Source: Guadua angustifolia (lineage: Eukaryota > Streptophyta > Magnoliopsida > Poales > Poaceae). Taken from it: 64,000 nucleotides of DNA. A model generated the notes under the pieces. It made no database searches. It worked only from the letters and a program-made list of their open reading frames with translations, and had not been told where the DNA came from. Shown here one piece after another: positions 1 through 11,525 of this stretch. The position numbers and the translations under genes were made by a program. Location: positions 11,616,423-11,680,422 of the forward strand of contig CM070515.1 in NCBI GenBank assembly GCA_036346375.1, written 5' to 3'. Every line of letters starts with the position of its first letter. The stretch's first letter is position 1.

Positions 1-256
1 AACCACAAATGATAATCGTAGCTAAAGTTTGATGCAAACGATCGAGCAAACAAAATAAGAACTAGGGGAACAGGTTAGCTAGCCAGTGGATAGCTACCAT
101 ATATATACCATGAGCTAGCTGGATCAATGGATACACAGCCTTTCCATTCGATCGATCGATGATCACGAACCCTTAAAATCAGTTTCTTTTTCTCTGGGAT
201 GCATCCAGGCAAGGCAACCTGTAGGGTCTCCATGCAGAACGCAATAAAACTATATA
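1..256. other. window edge, non-coding
   Basis: AT-rich sequence with several GATCGATC and CTAGCTAG-like palindromic runs. I see no reading frame with recognisable protein similarity and no complete element. Confidence 0.5.
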
Positions 257-462
257 TAGTTATAAGAAATATAAATCGTTTGAGTTGCGGTATGGGATTC
301 AATTCGGGTTCACGATATATCACTTTTTTTCAATTTTCTTTATAAATATAAACTCTGTATTCTAAATCGGTTCGGATTCAATAAATACAGCTCGTAATTC
401 ACAAAAGTTTACAATAAATCCAGTTCGTAATTCATGAAATTTAACAATAAATCCGGTAACCA
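257..462 (+). repeat. small repeat element, copy 1 of 3
   Basis: This stretch shares order and wording with 22743-22904 and 23128-23288: an AGTTA(C/T)-type start, GAGT(T/C)GCGGTAT, CTCTGTAT(T/C)CTAAA, a (C/T)GGTTCG motif, TTCGTAATTCA and a final ATCCGGTAACCA. In the second copy the ends AGTTACCGG and CCGGTAACC are inverted, which suggests a short non-autonomous element. This copy is the most diverged: its left end has decayed, and the CGTAATTCA...AATCC segment is duplicated internally. The family is unknown to me. Confidence 0.5.
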
Positions 463-2549
463 CGGACAAAACAACATATCCTATCCCAGCTAGGACCGTC
501 GTGTGTCGCATGGAAAGAGGCCAGACTTTTTAGTGCGCTGTTAGCATGTGATTGTAGTCTTCTTAGTTATACGAAGATCGAGAATGCTCTAGCTAGGTGT
601 CAGGAAAAAAAAGTGCTTCTATACTTTCTCTTCTAGTACAAATTATATAACTCTTAAAGCATACAAAAAGATATATAATCATAATCTATCCTTTTATAGT
701 TTAATATTTGTGTAACTTACAAACAGACATGCATGGAACCACCTCTAAAAAAATGCCTTTTTGACCGCTACTTTGCTTAACTACTGAGAAGGCTAATTTG
801 GAAATCAGAGTTGCTAGTGCCTGTTTGGCCAATGTGTCTGGAGTCGGACGCATATTCGTACGAATAAGATTCGCTAGTATCACACGTTTTCATGGCGAAA
901 AGGTTGTTTGATCGCCTGTATTATGATCTCGGTCGACATATTGGGTTGGTTTTTTTTTTTCTAGTAGTCTTTTAAAACATCGCATTGGTTGCCCGTCATG
1001 AAGGCAAGAAAACACAATAACGATGAGTACTTCTTTTATTTTTCTCATATGTATGCTACTTGTTCAGGATCATCTATTATGTATTCCCCATCCACTACGG
1101 CAACCGGGAGAGTCCTCAGATCGGCCGTCGTCGTCGACGTTCCTCGTCGCTGCTGCTGACAGCTCGATCTGGAGGCTTCTTCCTCCAACCTCCAAGAGCC
1201 AATCGAGATAGGGAGGCAGCCACTTCAGTGCTAGTCGTCGCTGTTCATCGCCTGTGGAACGTCCGCGGCCGCCTGATCCGGAGCCCACGGCAAATGCAGA
1301 GCCTAGGTCATAGGGTTCTATGTGTATTTTACTATTTTCCTCAGGTGTCAATGTAAAAATCCAGGTTTAGTGCACACATAACTTTTGATAAATGCATCCA
1401 TGTAATGACCCTCCTTTTTGGTACAAAATACCAAAAAAAATAATCTATGTGTATACAGTACTTGTCGCATAATCAGACGCTAGGATGCATATTAATTGAA
1501 GTATTGTTTCTTGTCAAAATTTATGAAAATTTTTATGCATGATCTGGATATGATCTTTACTATACTGTAGAAATTTCGGATGAGGATATTATCTTCAATA
1601 TTTTATAAAATTCTGAAAAGATAGCCTCATCAGAATTTTATTTTATGATTTTTATTTTTATTAGATAACAAATTAGCGTTATTTTATCTGAAACTTTTTA
1701 TTCACGATAATAATGGTTATTTTGAGCCACCATAAAAATTTTAGATGATGAACATTCATATATGATTTTATAAAATTCTGAGATTGATAATGTTGCTTTT
1801 AAATTGATTCTACTTTTGATTTTATAAAATAGTCAAATCAACTTTATTGTTTTGAAACTTTTAAGTAACTTTATATATTCCTGTATATCATGTGATAAAA
1901 TTTTCAGAAGAATATAAGATATTTAATATTTTAAATAATTCTGACAAAATTACTATTGCTAGTCATTTGTCACTATTATTGATTTCTTTTTAGTAATAAA
2001 TGTATTCGCATTGCTTTGAAATTTTTTGGGATGCTATGGAGATGATTTAGGATTTATGGGATTTTGGGTTTTAGAGGGGAAGAAATCAATTAATATAAAA
2101 GATTTTTTAAAACCAAAATTCAAGAATAATTCATGTAAGAAGAAAATTCCAAATAATATCATACTTCAAACTCATTTTCATAGTCTATTCATTTTGAAAG
2201 AAATGATTTCAATATTGTAATTATTCTTTTCTTAAGGTTAAAATTCAATAAAATGAGGAAAAAGATGATATTTTAAATTAAAATATTGATTCCAATTAAA
2301 ATTTTTATGCAATTCCATTTTTAATTTTTTGTTTTTCATTTTTGAATTTTTTGTAATGTTACAATCAACCCTTCTTACCTTAAAAAAAGGCATAAGGAAG
2401 TTGCATTTCCAGCACAGTAAAATGGTTACATCAGCATACAGTTTTACATCTTGTGATGCAAAACACATGCATGCATCCCATCGTAGTTTTTCGGTGTACC
2501 CATCACTTTTCCATCCCCCCTCTCTCTCACACACACACATATATATATA
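463..2549. other. intergenic, no supported gene
   Basis: Mostly AT-rich spacer. 1070-1350 is locally GC-rich and open in several frames on both strands, but no frame gives a recognisable domain and the overlapping frames look like composition effects. 1480-2000 is very AT-rich with repeated TTTTATAAAATTCTGA-like words, typical of decayed transposon sequence. 2490-2549 is a CT/CA/TA microsatellite that abuts the next MITE. Confidence 0.5.
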
Positions 2550-2932
2550 GGCAACGTATCCTGTGCACATATGTCCTCCCGTGTACACGTCGTGCACACC
2601 AACTAAAAAAAGTCACGAAAAATTCTGAAAAAAATTGTAGATGTACTTCATAGATTACTCTACCTATGTATAAAGTTTCAAGATCAAATTCATTATATAT
2701 CGAGAGTTACAAAAAAGAGAAAACTCTGACAAATTTAAAGAATTTAAACTCGTTAGAATTTTCTCTTTTTTATAACTCTTGATACATAATAAATTTGAAC
2801 CTACAATTTTATACATAGGTAGAGTAATCTATGAAGTACATCTATAATTTTTTTCAGAATTTTTCACGACTTTTTTTAATTGATGTGCACAGTGTATACA
2901 CGGAAAGGCCTATGTGCATAGGATACATTGCC
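2550..2932. mobile_element. 383-bp foldback MITE in a TA-rich target
   Basis: The left end reads GGCAACGTATCCTGTGCACA and the right end is its inverted complement, TGTGCATAGGATACATTGCC, with few mismatches. The symmetry continues inward: the segment around 2640-2690 (AGATGTACTTCATAGATTACTCTACC) recurs inverted around 2815-2845. The whole unit could therefore fold into one long hairpin. Both sides are (TA)n, so any TA or TATA target duplication is masked. There is no coding capacity. The superfamily cannot be settled from the ends alone. Confidence 0.8.
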
Positions 2933-3559
2933 ATATATATATATATATATATATATTACCGAGCTACCATAGCTCGGCATGTAACCATACTTCTGAGATC
3001 CCATGACTCGGTAGGTGCTTCTTCTAAGTATATGCAACGCGGTACCTCCTTTTGTGGTACAAGAGCACGGCAAGTAATCTGTATTGTTTGTCGGCGCTTC
3101 TACGGTTAGGTAGAAGACTATTTTTATAATTACATTCAAAATGATGCCAAATTTGTAAGAAGAAAAGTTATGAGTGTAGAAAAGTGCTGACTTTGGGACC
3201 ATCGAGCACCCCGTCCCATCGTATGTCATGCAAGGTTCCAAAAACCGGCAAAATTTCAGAACTTCTCATTGAGATATCAAATTTCGACTGGGATGACATG
3301 CAAAATCTCGATCAGATAAAAAATTGAAAAAATTCAAAATGCTATAGTAATTTTAGAAATAATTCATTCTATCTGTACTTAATCCAAACCTTATATTCCT
3401 CGATTCTACACCGACAAACTTTCTATTGATATTTTTTCACTAGACAGAATCAGCCCGGTGTCTTAGCATTCTATCATTATTACGCTCCTCCAAATACCAA
3501 TATAGCAATTTTACCTCCTTTGGGTTCATAAACAAACATTTTAAACGGGAATTACAAGT
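2933..3559. other. intergenic with (TA)n and a degenerate repeat
   Basis: It starts with an (AT)n run at 2933-2957. From about 3230 the words CAAGGTTCCAAAAACCGGCAAAATTTC resemble the left end of the larger AT-rich element at 5247-6718, so a truncated relative may lie at 3230-3420. No gene is supported. Confidence 0.4.
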
Positions 3560-4175
3560 AGATACCACGCCACCTTAGCATGAGGTCACCTCGATGCCCT
3601 CGTCGTCATCATCTAAATGATTCTTACATTTGTACCGAGATGCGTTGCACACCGTATATACATGCAAATTTACGTACTTTTTGCAGTAGAGGGTACAGTC
3701 GTTCGAACATACATGTATTCTTTCTACTTGCATTCCCAAGGGATAAAGAATCTTCTTGCTTTCTAGGTAGTTGTTGGCAACTCATTTCCCTCCAAAAGCA
3801 TATCTACTAATAGACCTAACAACGCTATGAAACTTTTGTCAAACCAATCGTTGCCTACTTTCAATTTTAGCAGTTCAAGTACAGATGACAATCTTGTGTA
3901 TTTTGACTTGCAATTCGAGAACAAAAATTTCTCTGAGTCATCCATTAAGCCGCCAGAATTTATCATACTCTCTGTCATCAAGGTTCCCTTCTACATCACA
4001 CAGCAACTAATCCAAATTGTCATCGTGCAATCTATTCTCATTGGAAGCTCAATCGATATCATCCGGTATATTGTTGACTTCGTTGGCAATTTTCATACTA
4101 CCTGCTTCTTGTACAGTCTGATCTTCACCGTGACTGGTCCAATATGTATACCCTCTTTTGAAACCCCGTAGAATC
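3560..4175 (-). pseudogene. CACTA (En/Spm-type) transposase relict
   Basis: Read on the minus strand, this gives a decayed piece of a TNP2-type CACTA transposase. The first part contains YTRLSSVLELLKLKVGNDWFDKSF followed by LLVDMLLEGNELP, matching the family pattern of a K-L-x-A/S-L-x-L-x-L-K-x-x-x-x-W-x-D-K-S-F segment and then M-L-P-E-x-N-x-L-P. After a stop and a frame change comes FPLGMQVERIHVCSNDCTLYC and then a CN(A)SRY segment, the expected downstream zinc-binding region (C-x-N-D-C...C-x-x-C-x-x-S-R-Y, here degraded). Stops and frameshifts make it non-functional. I did not find the element's CACTA ends. The family is recognised from knowledge of plant CACTA transposases, without alignment. 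Confidence 0.7.
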
Positions 4176-4330
4176 TAGTATATTATTATTGTACTTGGCA
4201 CTTGCACGGTTCTCGACGTATATCCAGCTTCGATCCATCTACGCTACACATATAACAATTAGTGTTAAATATTGAAGTACACCAGGTGTGCATATGCATA
4301 CACTCTTAAATTATGCACTACTAGTTACCT

Positions 4331-5180
4331 CTTGAATATAATGCAATTATATAACTAATTACTATCTTAAATCACAAAGAAAAAATAGATCTACATGTTA
4401 GATCTAAACAATCTTCAAATTCTCTCTTTACCAAATTAGTTAGATCTTGAATATAATATAATTAGAACTAATTACTAACCTTAGATCACTAAGAGCATCT
4501 CCAGCAAGGGCCCCTAAAACAGGGACCCTATTTTGGATTTAGGACTCCCCTATTTTTGGGGCCCTATTTTCAGAGCACAAGTCCAAAGAACATCCCCTAA
4601 ATCTCAAATTTATTTTACTTTTTTCTCCTATTTTGACATATCCGCTATGTATAATCTTCATTTGACACCACTAAAATTCAATCAAAAATATTTGTAATAC
4701 ATAAAACATAAGCATATTAACATTTACAATTTAAAAACATGATATTTAAAATTTAAATTTAAAATTTTCAAAATTTTCAAAGAAGAGAGATGCAGATGCA
4801 ATAGATTGCAACTCATCCAAAGAAGACACGCCAATTGCAATAACTAATGCAAGCCATTCTTCACTTAATTCCCTATTTTAAGGTTTAGGGACTGGTTTAG
4901 GGGCTGGATTAGGGGCCCTGCTGGATCTGTATTTTTTACTAAACTCCCTATTTTAAGGTTTAGGAGCTCTACTGGAGATGCTCTAAGAACACCGAGATCT
5001 ACAAGTTAGATCTAAACAATCTTCAAATTCTCTCCTTATCAAGCTAATCTTGAATATAATACAATTAGAACCGATTACTAACCTTAAATCACCAAAAACA
5101 TATGGATTTACAAGCTAGATCTAAGTAATTTTCAAATTCTCTCCTTACAAAGCTAGATCTTGAATATAATACAGTAGAAC
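4331..5180. repeat. tandem array, ~110-bp unit, split by a MITE
   Basis: A unit beginning CTTGAATATAAT and containing ACTAATTACTA, AGATCTA, AGATCTAA and TCTTCAAATTCTCTC recurs near 4331, 4445, 5047 and 5159 (last copy partial). The second unit is interrupted after GATCACTAA by the MITE at 4493-4983. Subtracting that MITE restores the ~110-bp spacing. Confidence 0.75.
4493..4983. mobile_element. Harbinger/Tourist-type MITE (491 bp)
   Basis: Terminal inverted repeats are GAGCATCTCCAGCA at the left and its complement CTGGAGATGCTC at the right. A 3-bp TAA target duplication lies at 4490-4492 and 4984-4986. TAA/TTA duplications are typical of PIF/Harbinger elements. Subterminal repeats of GGCCCCTAA, CCCTATTTT and TTTAGG occur at both ends. 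It is non-coding. The insertion lies inside a tandem repeat unit, which confirms both borders independently. Confidence 0.85.
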
Positions 5181-5246
5181 TTACATACACATACATCCCA
5201 CGTTCTTCTACATATGCTTATCGATGTCACTAAGGCCCCACAGGGC

Positions 5247-6718
5247 AGGGTTCAAAATTTCATTGAAAACCAGCAAAATTTTGCCGAAATTTTAGATTTC
5301 GGGCTACCATAAAATCCAAAGTATTGGCCGAATTAAAAATTTTGAAAAAAAATTAAATTGCTATAGTAATTTCGTTTTTAGGTAAAATTTCGCCCAAACC
5401 GATCGAAATTTTGGGATTTGAAACCGGATTTTGAGGTTTTAGAGATGGATTTGACTGGATTTAGTCCAATAACCCTTAAGAAAGTCATCTTCCATGAAAA
5501 TTTGTTGAAAAACTGAATTTTTGAGACATTTTAAAATTTGGGCAGAAACATTTTTGGATTTTTATAAAATTATACAAGCTTGATAATGATCTGAAAAATT
5601 TATGGTACTATATGTAGTAGTGTAGTATCATACATAAAAATTTTAAAAATAATTGAACTTCATTTGTTATCTTTAAAAAAAATCAAATACAGAATGAACA
5701 TAATTAGCACAGTAACCTTGTTAGATTTTTATAAATTTTCTCGAGTGTGATCATGATCTAAAATTTTTATGAGAGATTAAAAATTGCCTCAGTACTATTT
5801 TATAAAAAAATTAAAAATAACTTTTATTGTTTGGTCAATAAAATCTATGCAAGCACCAAACTTCATTTGTTATTATATTTCAAATATCAAAAAGAGAAAG
5901 AACATAAATGCTATTGTTCCTGGTAAGAATTTTATAAATTCACTGAAGTGTTATAATGATTCAAATTTTCATGAGAATTTGAAAATTTTCTTATCACCCT
6001 TCTGTAAAATTTTCAAAAATTTTAAACCTTTTCTGGTTGCAAAAGAAAATCTATGTATTGATCATCGGTCTTTTATCAAGACGCCGTACTGTCAGAATTT
6101 TTAAACATTGTTTAAGTATTATAATCAAATGAAACTTTTATAAAAATATTATTTATACATCAGGTCCATCCAAATTTTTTTTTAAAATTTTCTAATGTGG
6201 TTTGTACTATTTTTCATTTTGTTCAAATTTGTTGGTAATGTTTTTATCAAGACAGTAGCATTGTCCGAACTTTTAAAAATTCTTGAAGCTTGATCACCAT
6301 CCAAAAATTTTATAGAAGCATTAGTGATGCATCAGAATCATGGTTTTTTTTAATTTTCTAATATGGTTTGTACCATTTTTCATTCTGTTCAAACTTACTG
6401 GTCAACATTTTATCATGACAGTAGAAATATTTGAATTTTTGAAAATTCTATAGACTTAATAATTACCTAAAAATTTTATGAGAACATCTCTGATGTGTTA
6501 GGAACCTTCAAAAAAAATTCAAAATTTTTTGACATCGTTTATACTATTTTTTGATCAGTTGAAATTTACCAAAATTTCGGTAATTTAGGGCGAAATTTCG
6601 GTAAGGAAAAATCGGATTTGAATTTTCACCGGATTTCGTCCGAAATTATGATTTTTTGTTGAAATTTCGGATTTTGGTCACTGGCGAAATTTTATCCAAA
6701 ACGAAATTTGAATCCTTG
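5247..6718. mobile_element. AT-rich non-autonomous element with inverted ends
   Basis: The left end, GGGTTCAAAATTTCATTGAAAA, pairs with the inverted right end ACGAAATTTGAATCCTTG. Subterminal AAATTTCGG-like words occur in opposite orientation near the two ends. The interior is very AT-rich and holds several loose repeats of TTTTATAAAAATT plus CCATTTTTCATT(C/T)TGTTCAAA(C/T)TT (around 6205 and 6375). No transposase is readable. Borders are good to about 10 bases and no clear target duplication was found, so the superfamily is left open. Confidence 0.5.
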
Positions 6719-7233
6719 TCACAGAGCATGAACACACGGCGAGCTCTGAGGTGGTCCCGTTGGCCACGGACCACCCCGACCCAAATTTATTAGCCTTTAG
6801 GTATTTTTTTGTAGGGAAAAAAATCGTAGGACTTCCTCAGCCGACTCTTGTACGCGCGATGGTTGTTGAAGCTTTTTATTTGATCATATTGTGTTTGGTA
6901 TTTTTTTTATTTAAATGTTGGTATGCTGCACTTATATTGTTAAAAAAGGTTAAGCTGGACCACCCATGACTAAAATCCTAGCTACGCCACTGTGAACACA
7001 CATATGTATATATACAATTAAAATTGATGGACACCAACACTAAATCTAGAACTTAAATTCCACTAGGCTAGATGTATATCCACACGTCTAACCACTTGGC
7101 ATTTGTGACCGAAATACTCCAGAGCACACTAATTTCTATATAAGCTTAAAATTTATGACAATTCGATCTGATCCTTTTGTTCAACACGTACTTAAAAAAA
7201 AGGAGAGAGAAGCGCTTATGCTATGATTAAATA
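6719..7233. other. intergenic, decayed transposon-like sequence
   Basis: 6740-6990 contains GACCACCCCGACCC near its start and GGACCACCCATGACTAAAATCCTAGCTACGCCACTG at its end, a phrase common in decayed grass transposons. No domain can be read in the 72-codon plus-strand frame there. The rest is plain AT-rich spacer. Confidence 0.35.
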
Positions 7234-7652
7234 AGGGTGCGTTTGGTTGAGTGTACGAGGATGAATGGTACAGGATGGATGGGATTATTCTGGATGAGAC
7301 GGTACAAGGAAGGTGTTTGGTTATCTGAATGGAATGATACAAGATTTTATTTGGTTGCTTGGATGAAATGATACAGCATGGTACGAGATGATATTTGGTT
7401 GAAGGGATGAGATTGGATTGAGGGATGAGGTTTATTTGAGAGATGGTGCGAGTGAATGATCCTGTCCTGCACTGATTGGTTCGGCCAAATTACCTGTACG
7501 AGATGGTGCATCATCTTTTTGGAATATTCTAAGAATCTGTACCATCTCATCCTGTACTAAATGGTTCCGTTCAGCCAACCAAACACAGAGACAAAACCAA
7601 ATCCTATATGAGACGGTTTGGTTCACCTTCATACACCCAACCAAACGCATCA
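7234..7652. mobile_element. MITE with GTGCGTTTGGTTG inverted ends
   Basis: The left terminus AGGGTGCGTTTGGTTG is mirrored by CAACCAAACGCATCAT at the right. TAAG occurs next to both ends and may be part of a short target duplication. The interior repeats ATGGTACAGGATGG/GATGGTAC(G/A)AG words in both orientations. It is non-coding. A smaller relative with TGTGTTTGGTTG ends lies at 12013-12179. Confidence 0.65.
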
Positions 7653-7936
7653 TAAGGCACAAGGAATCAAACCTAGATGAGTGTGAATAAGCACCCACAC
7701 TCTCACCGTTAGATTTTAGGAATCAAACCAAGTAATTAAATACGAATGAACACCCTCACTTCTACTGTTAGGCCAATATTGGTCCGTCTTTTTTTCAACA
7801 CTACTGACCTTGATTTACATCATTAACAGAGATGCATACGATCATCTGTATCAGATCTAGATTGATTACCACTAACCCACGTACGCAGTACGTACGTATA
7901 AGCTGGGAGATCGAAATGCATAGGATCGTTCGAGCA
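7653..7936. other. spacer
   Basis: No gene or complete repeat is recognised. There is a short CGTACGCAGTACGTACG run near 7882. Confidence 0.4.
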
Positions 7937-7944
7937 CAAGTGAC

Positions 7945-8965
7945 TAGGCGTGGGCATTCGGTTTTTTCGGTTTAGTTTTTTTAGTTTAATTTTTTTTCGG
8001 TTTTTGGAAATTAGGAACCGAACCGAACCGATTCAAAGTCAAAAACCGAACTGAAATAACCGAAAATTTTTGGTTCGGTTATTACGGTTTTCTAGCAAAC
8101 CGAAATACACAACTCACTGAACTCAGTTCATCAATAATCATCACATCACAGTCTCACAGTTCATCAATCAAACAATCACCAACCAAAGCATAGAGTCTTA
8201 GCAAGAATCTGAACGATTACCTTGTAGGTGGTGCACTGGTGCCGTCACAAACGAGACGAGGATGGTCGGACGCAGTTGAGGGCGATGGAGGCTGGGACGA
8301 ACGGCGGCAACAGGGGGACGGAGCCGACGCTTGGAGACGAAGGCAGAGGACTTCGGGGATCCAAATCAATGGCCGCCGCCACTCCTAGAGGGCCTGGACC
8401 TGGGCGCGATGAGGAGGAAGCTGGCGATTGGCGAAGCCGCGAAGGGGTTGGCGGATGGGGGGCAGAGAGGTAGGGAGCGCCTCGGGGATGACCGGATGGG
8501 GGGCCTCCGGAACGGGATTGCAGCCTGCGGGATTGCGAGGTGCAGCTGGCGCCAGAGATCAACGGTGAGGTCGGGGCGGGGTCCATGGCGGCGGCGAAGC
8601 ACCTCGCGTGGCGGCGCGGTGGAGCTCTAAGGTTTCATGGGCGCTGATGCGAGCACCGAGCGGGGTGGAGTGGAACAAGTGGGTTCAGACTTGAGCCGTT
8701 CAGTCGGTCCTTCGAGGGAATATCCTCATCGCCTGTTCGCCTGGGCTTCGTGGGCCGAAGTGGGCGGTGGCCGATGGGCGATGGTCTAGTGTCTAGCGAG
8801 TTTATTTGGTACTACGGTTTATTCGGTTTCCACGATTCGAAAACCGAACCGATAACAGAAACCAAATAACAACAAAATAAAAACCGAACCGAAAACCGAA
8901 AAAACCGACAAATTTGGTTAAATTGGTTCAATTTTTTGGTTTTGATTTAAAAATGTCCACCCCTA
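7945..8965. mobile_element. hAT-type non-autonomous element (1021 bp), copy 1
   Basis: It begins TAGGCGTGGGCATTCGG and ends with the inverted GTCCACCCCTA. It is flanked by 8-bp near-duplications CAAGTGAC (7937-7944) and CCAGTGAC (8966-8973), one mismatch, as expected for hAT elements. Subterminal regions at both ends are packed with CCGAACCGAA/TTCGGTTTTTCGG repeats. The interior, 8225-8640, is GC-rich (many GGCGGC and GGGGG runs) and unlike the AT-rich ends, so it may be captured genomic DNA, but no domain could be read in any frame. No transposase is present. Confidence 0.75.
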
Positions 8966-8973
8966 CCAGTGAC

Positions 8974-9943
8974 GCCATAAGCATGCATGGTCATGGCACC
9001 GTACCACGCATCGATCGATTTGCCGACAGGGAGCTAGACATGCGTCCTGCTTACATGCAGGCGTGGCGACATCAGCGAATGCGATTTTGAACAGCGTTTC
9101 GCCTCTACGTCAGAAAGAGATCCAATCAATCATACCAGAATCATAACTTGAAAGACACTTCCGCTGGGTGAACTGTCGCATCTATGCTTACAACATGCCA
9201 CATGGTTGAATTTGTGGCCAGATGAACGCACGCGAAGTCACCCTTTTGCTCCTCCTAGTCAAGGACAGTACGGACTGCGTGTGTGTGGTGGTTAGCAAAG
9301 ATCAATATATGGTCGGAGTCTTGGCTGCTACTTCTTCTGTGATCGCTAAATTAGTTCGTCATAGAGGCGATTAAAACGGACCAACTATTCACTTTGACGA
9401 ATTTCTGCGGCTCAGAGATTAAGGACAAGAAGTTGGCATACCCGTAGACTAGCTACAAACAATTTACACGATCTACAAGCCAATTTACACGTGCTTGCAT
9501 TGGTTAATTAATTAGCTAGTTAAAAGCTACGACCGATGACTCCGGGGTTTCAACTTCACATGAATTTCGCTTAAAATATTTCGATTCCCACATAAATTGA
9601 TAGAAACTCCTGTGTGCTAAATAGGTCTCACATAAATTAATAGAAACTCCTGACCTAAAATTAGGTCCCCCACACACACACACACATAGCAAGCATGTAA
9701 TGGCAACTGTGCAGCAGGTGGTGCAAGTGCCAACGTGAAAACCACAGTATTCATGCAGGATGCAGGCCGGGATCGAGCCCATGTAAGAAATGTACAAAAC
9801 CGAGAAAGGAAACTCGCATGAATGCTGAAAGCCCAGGAAATGTACCACAAATGGACCGTCCGACCTACAAATCCAACAAGAGAGCCTGTTGCTTACCACT
9901 AAAGAAAATGTTAGATTTGGGCTCTTATGGCCCTTTGCTTTAC
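8974..9943. other. intergenic
   Basis: Plain spacer with a (CA)n tract at 9670-9686. 9575-9595 and 9628-9650 share CACATAAATT(G/A)ATAGAAACTCCTG, a short direct repeat about 53 bp apart. No coding frame is convincing. Confidence 0.4.
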
Positions 9944-9946
9944 TTA

Positions 9947-10361
9947 GGGCCTGTTTAGGGCCGTACTTTAGCTGTGTTTCAGTTTTGAGTCTAAAGCTCC
10001 CCAAATAGTATAGCTACAAAGCAGCTAGGAAGCTAAGCCACAGCAGAAGTACCCTAAAAATTGCAGCCACTGAGGAGGAGCTTTTCAGCTGTGGCTTCGC
10101 TTGACCGCCTCTCATCTCGCTCACTCCACCTCCCCAACCGCCGCCGTCCTGTCACATTGTCTCCACGTCACCTCCCTACTCATCCACCATTGTATTTCGC
10201 TAGATTACTGCCTCTCCTTTTAGTTACCTCCTAAAAGCTACAGCTGCAGCAGCCAACTTACCAAATAGCATAACAAGAAAAGCCACAGTCGATTACATAA
10301 CCGCTTCTGATCCAAGAAACTAAAAAGCAGCTTTAGCCCACCAAGATCTCTAAACAGGCCC
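9947..10361. mobile_element. Tourist-type MITE (415 bp)
   Basis: Terminal inverted repeats are GGGCCTGTTTAG and CTAAACAGGCCC. A TTA target duplication lies at 9944-9946 and 10362-10364, which fits PIF/Harbinger-derived Tourist elements. The interior repeats AGCTGTGGCTT/AAGCCACAG(C) words in opposite orientation. It is non-coding. Confidence 0.85.
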
Positions 10362-10569
10362 TTAACCACTGGACACGATGTAGTTGTTGGTTAATTTGAC
10401 AACGACCACTGACTTAGATCATATTCTCTCGAAAAAGAAAAGGAAAAAACATATACATGCCTCGTGTTTTCTTTTCCAGAGTAATCAAGGTAACATCAGC
10501 AATTGATTTGAAGGAGAGTTTTGCGCGGACGTGCCCGTGATGAGGTCGATTGGTTGGTGCAAATGGAAT

Positions 10570-11338
10570 ACTCTATATATTAAATCCCTATGAGTTCCGA
10601 TCCCGTCTTATGGCCACGACGATTTTAGGTTGACATGTTTGCTCTATGTTGCATTGCGTCGCCTGTTTACTCACCCGTTAATACGTGTTAAGTATTTTAT
10701 CGCTGTCGCTTCTCAACAACACGCGCCCGGCGTAACAGTAAGGCTCCTCGTGTTCATGCCTCCGGTCGCGCCTTCGAATCCTCCTGCGCGCTCACCCACG
10801 TCGCCCACGTGATTTTTGCCCGTGCGACGCGTAGCATGCATTTTTTCAGAAATGCCTCCGAAATTTTCAAAAACTACATATAGGTGTAATTTTTTTACTG
10901 GAAAGCCCTTAAAACTTTTAGAGCCATTTTTTCTATTGAAAAGGCCTTCCGAAATTACATCTAGGTACGTTTTTTGGGAAGCCCTCTAAACTTCTATAAT
11001 CTGATTTTTTTAGTGCAATTCCCTTGTTGCTCACGCAAGGGCCCTAAAAAATTACATCTAGGTACATTTTTTAAGCGACAAGGCCCCCAAAACTTCCAAA
11101 ATTTGTTTCTGTTTTGCTTTTGCATAAATTGTTTTTTTTTCCGCAAAGGCACCCGAGATTTCTAAATCCAAATCGTTTTTTTTTGCGACATCCCTCAAAT
11201 TACATCGAGTACATTTTTTTTATGGAAAGACCCTTCAACGTTTTTATATTTTTTACAGTTCTTTCCTTTGATAAAAAAATCATTTTGCAACATCACACAC
11301 CTGCGCGGCGTGGCGTGACGCTGCGCAAATGCATCTAG
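10570..11338 (+). mobile_element. Helitron-like element, 3' end clear, 5' end uncertain
   Basis: The right end has the Helitron signature: a GC-rich potential hairpin (GCGCGGCGTGGCGTGACGCTGCGC at 11312-11325 and adjoining bases), a short spacer, then CTAG at 11335-11338 followed by T. The interior, 10840-11230, has four to five loose copies of a module AAATTACATCTAGGTAC(A/G)TTTTTT...AAGGCCC(C)...AAAACTT. The 5' border is a guess: TCTATATATTAA near 10572 starts with TC but follows C where A is expected. The end of 14457-14460 is the same family. It is non-coding. Confidence 0.55.
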
Positions 11339-11525
11339 TTAATCAAAAGAAACAAATGAGTGCAGTGCGCCCTGTGCAGCATGGCGATGATGTATGCTGT
11401 TTCCATTTATACGCAAGCATCGTGATCTTGGCCGAGACCGAGATATTGGCACTCATGCTCTGGCGGTGTAACCTAACAAATTAGGGGTTATTATTGATAA
11501 CTTAGATGATTGTTTAATCTCAGTT

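Noticed and set aside
1023..1356. Overlapping open frames on both strands
   Set aside because: GC-rich composition explains them. No motif, no splice partner and no family resemblance.
8228..8630. Four overlapping GC-rich frames of 78-113 codons
   Set aside because: They lie inside a hAT-type element and none shows a domain. Reported only as possible captured DNA.
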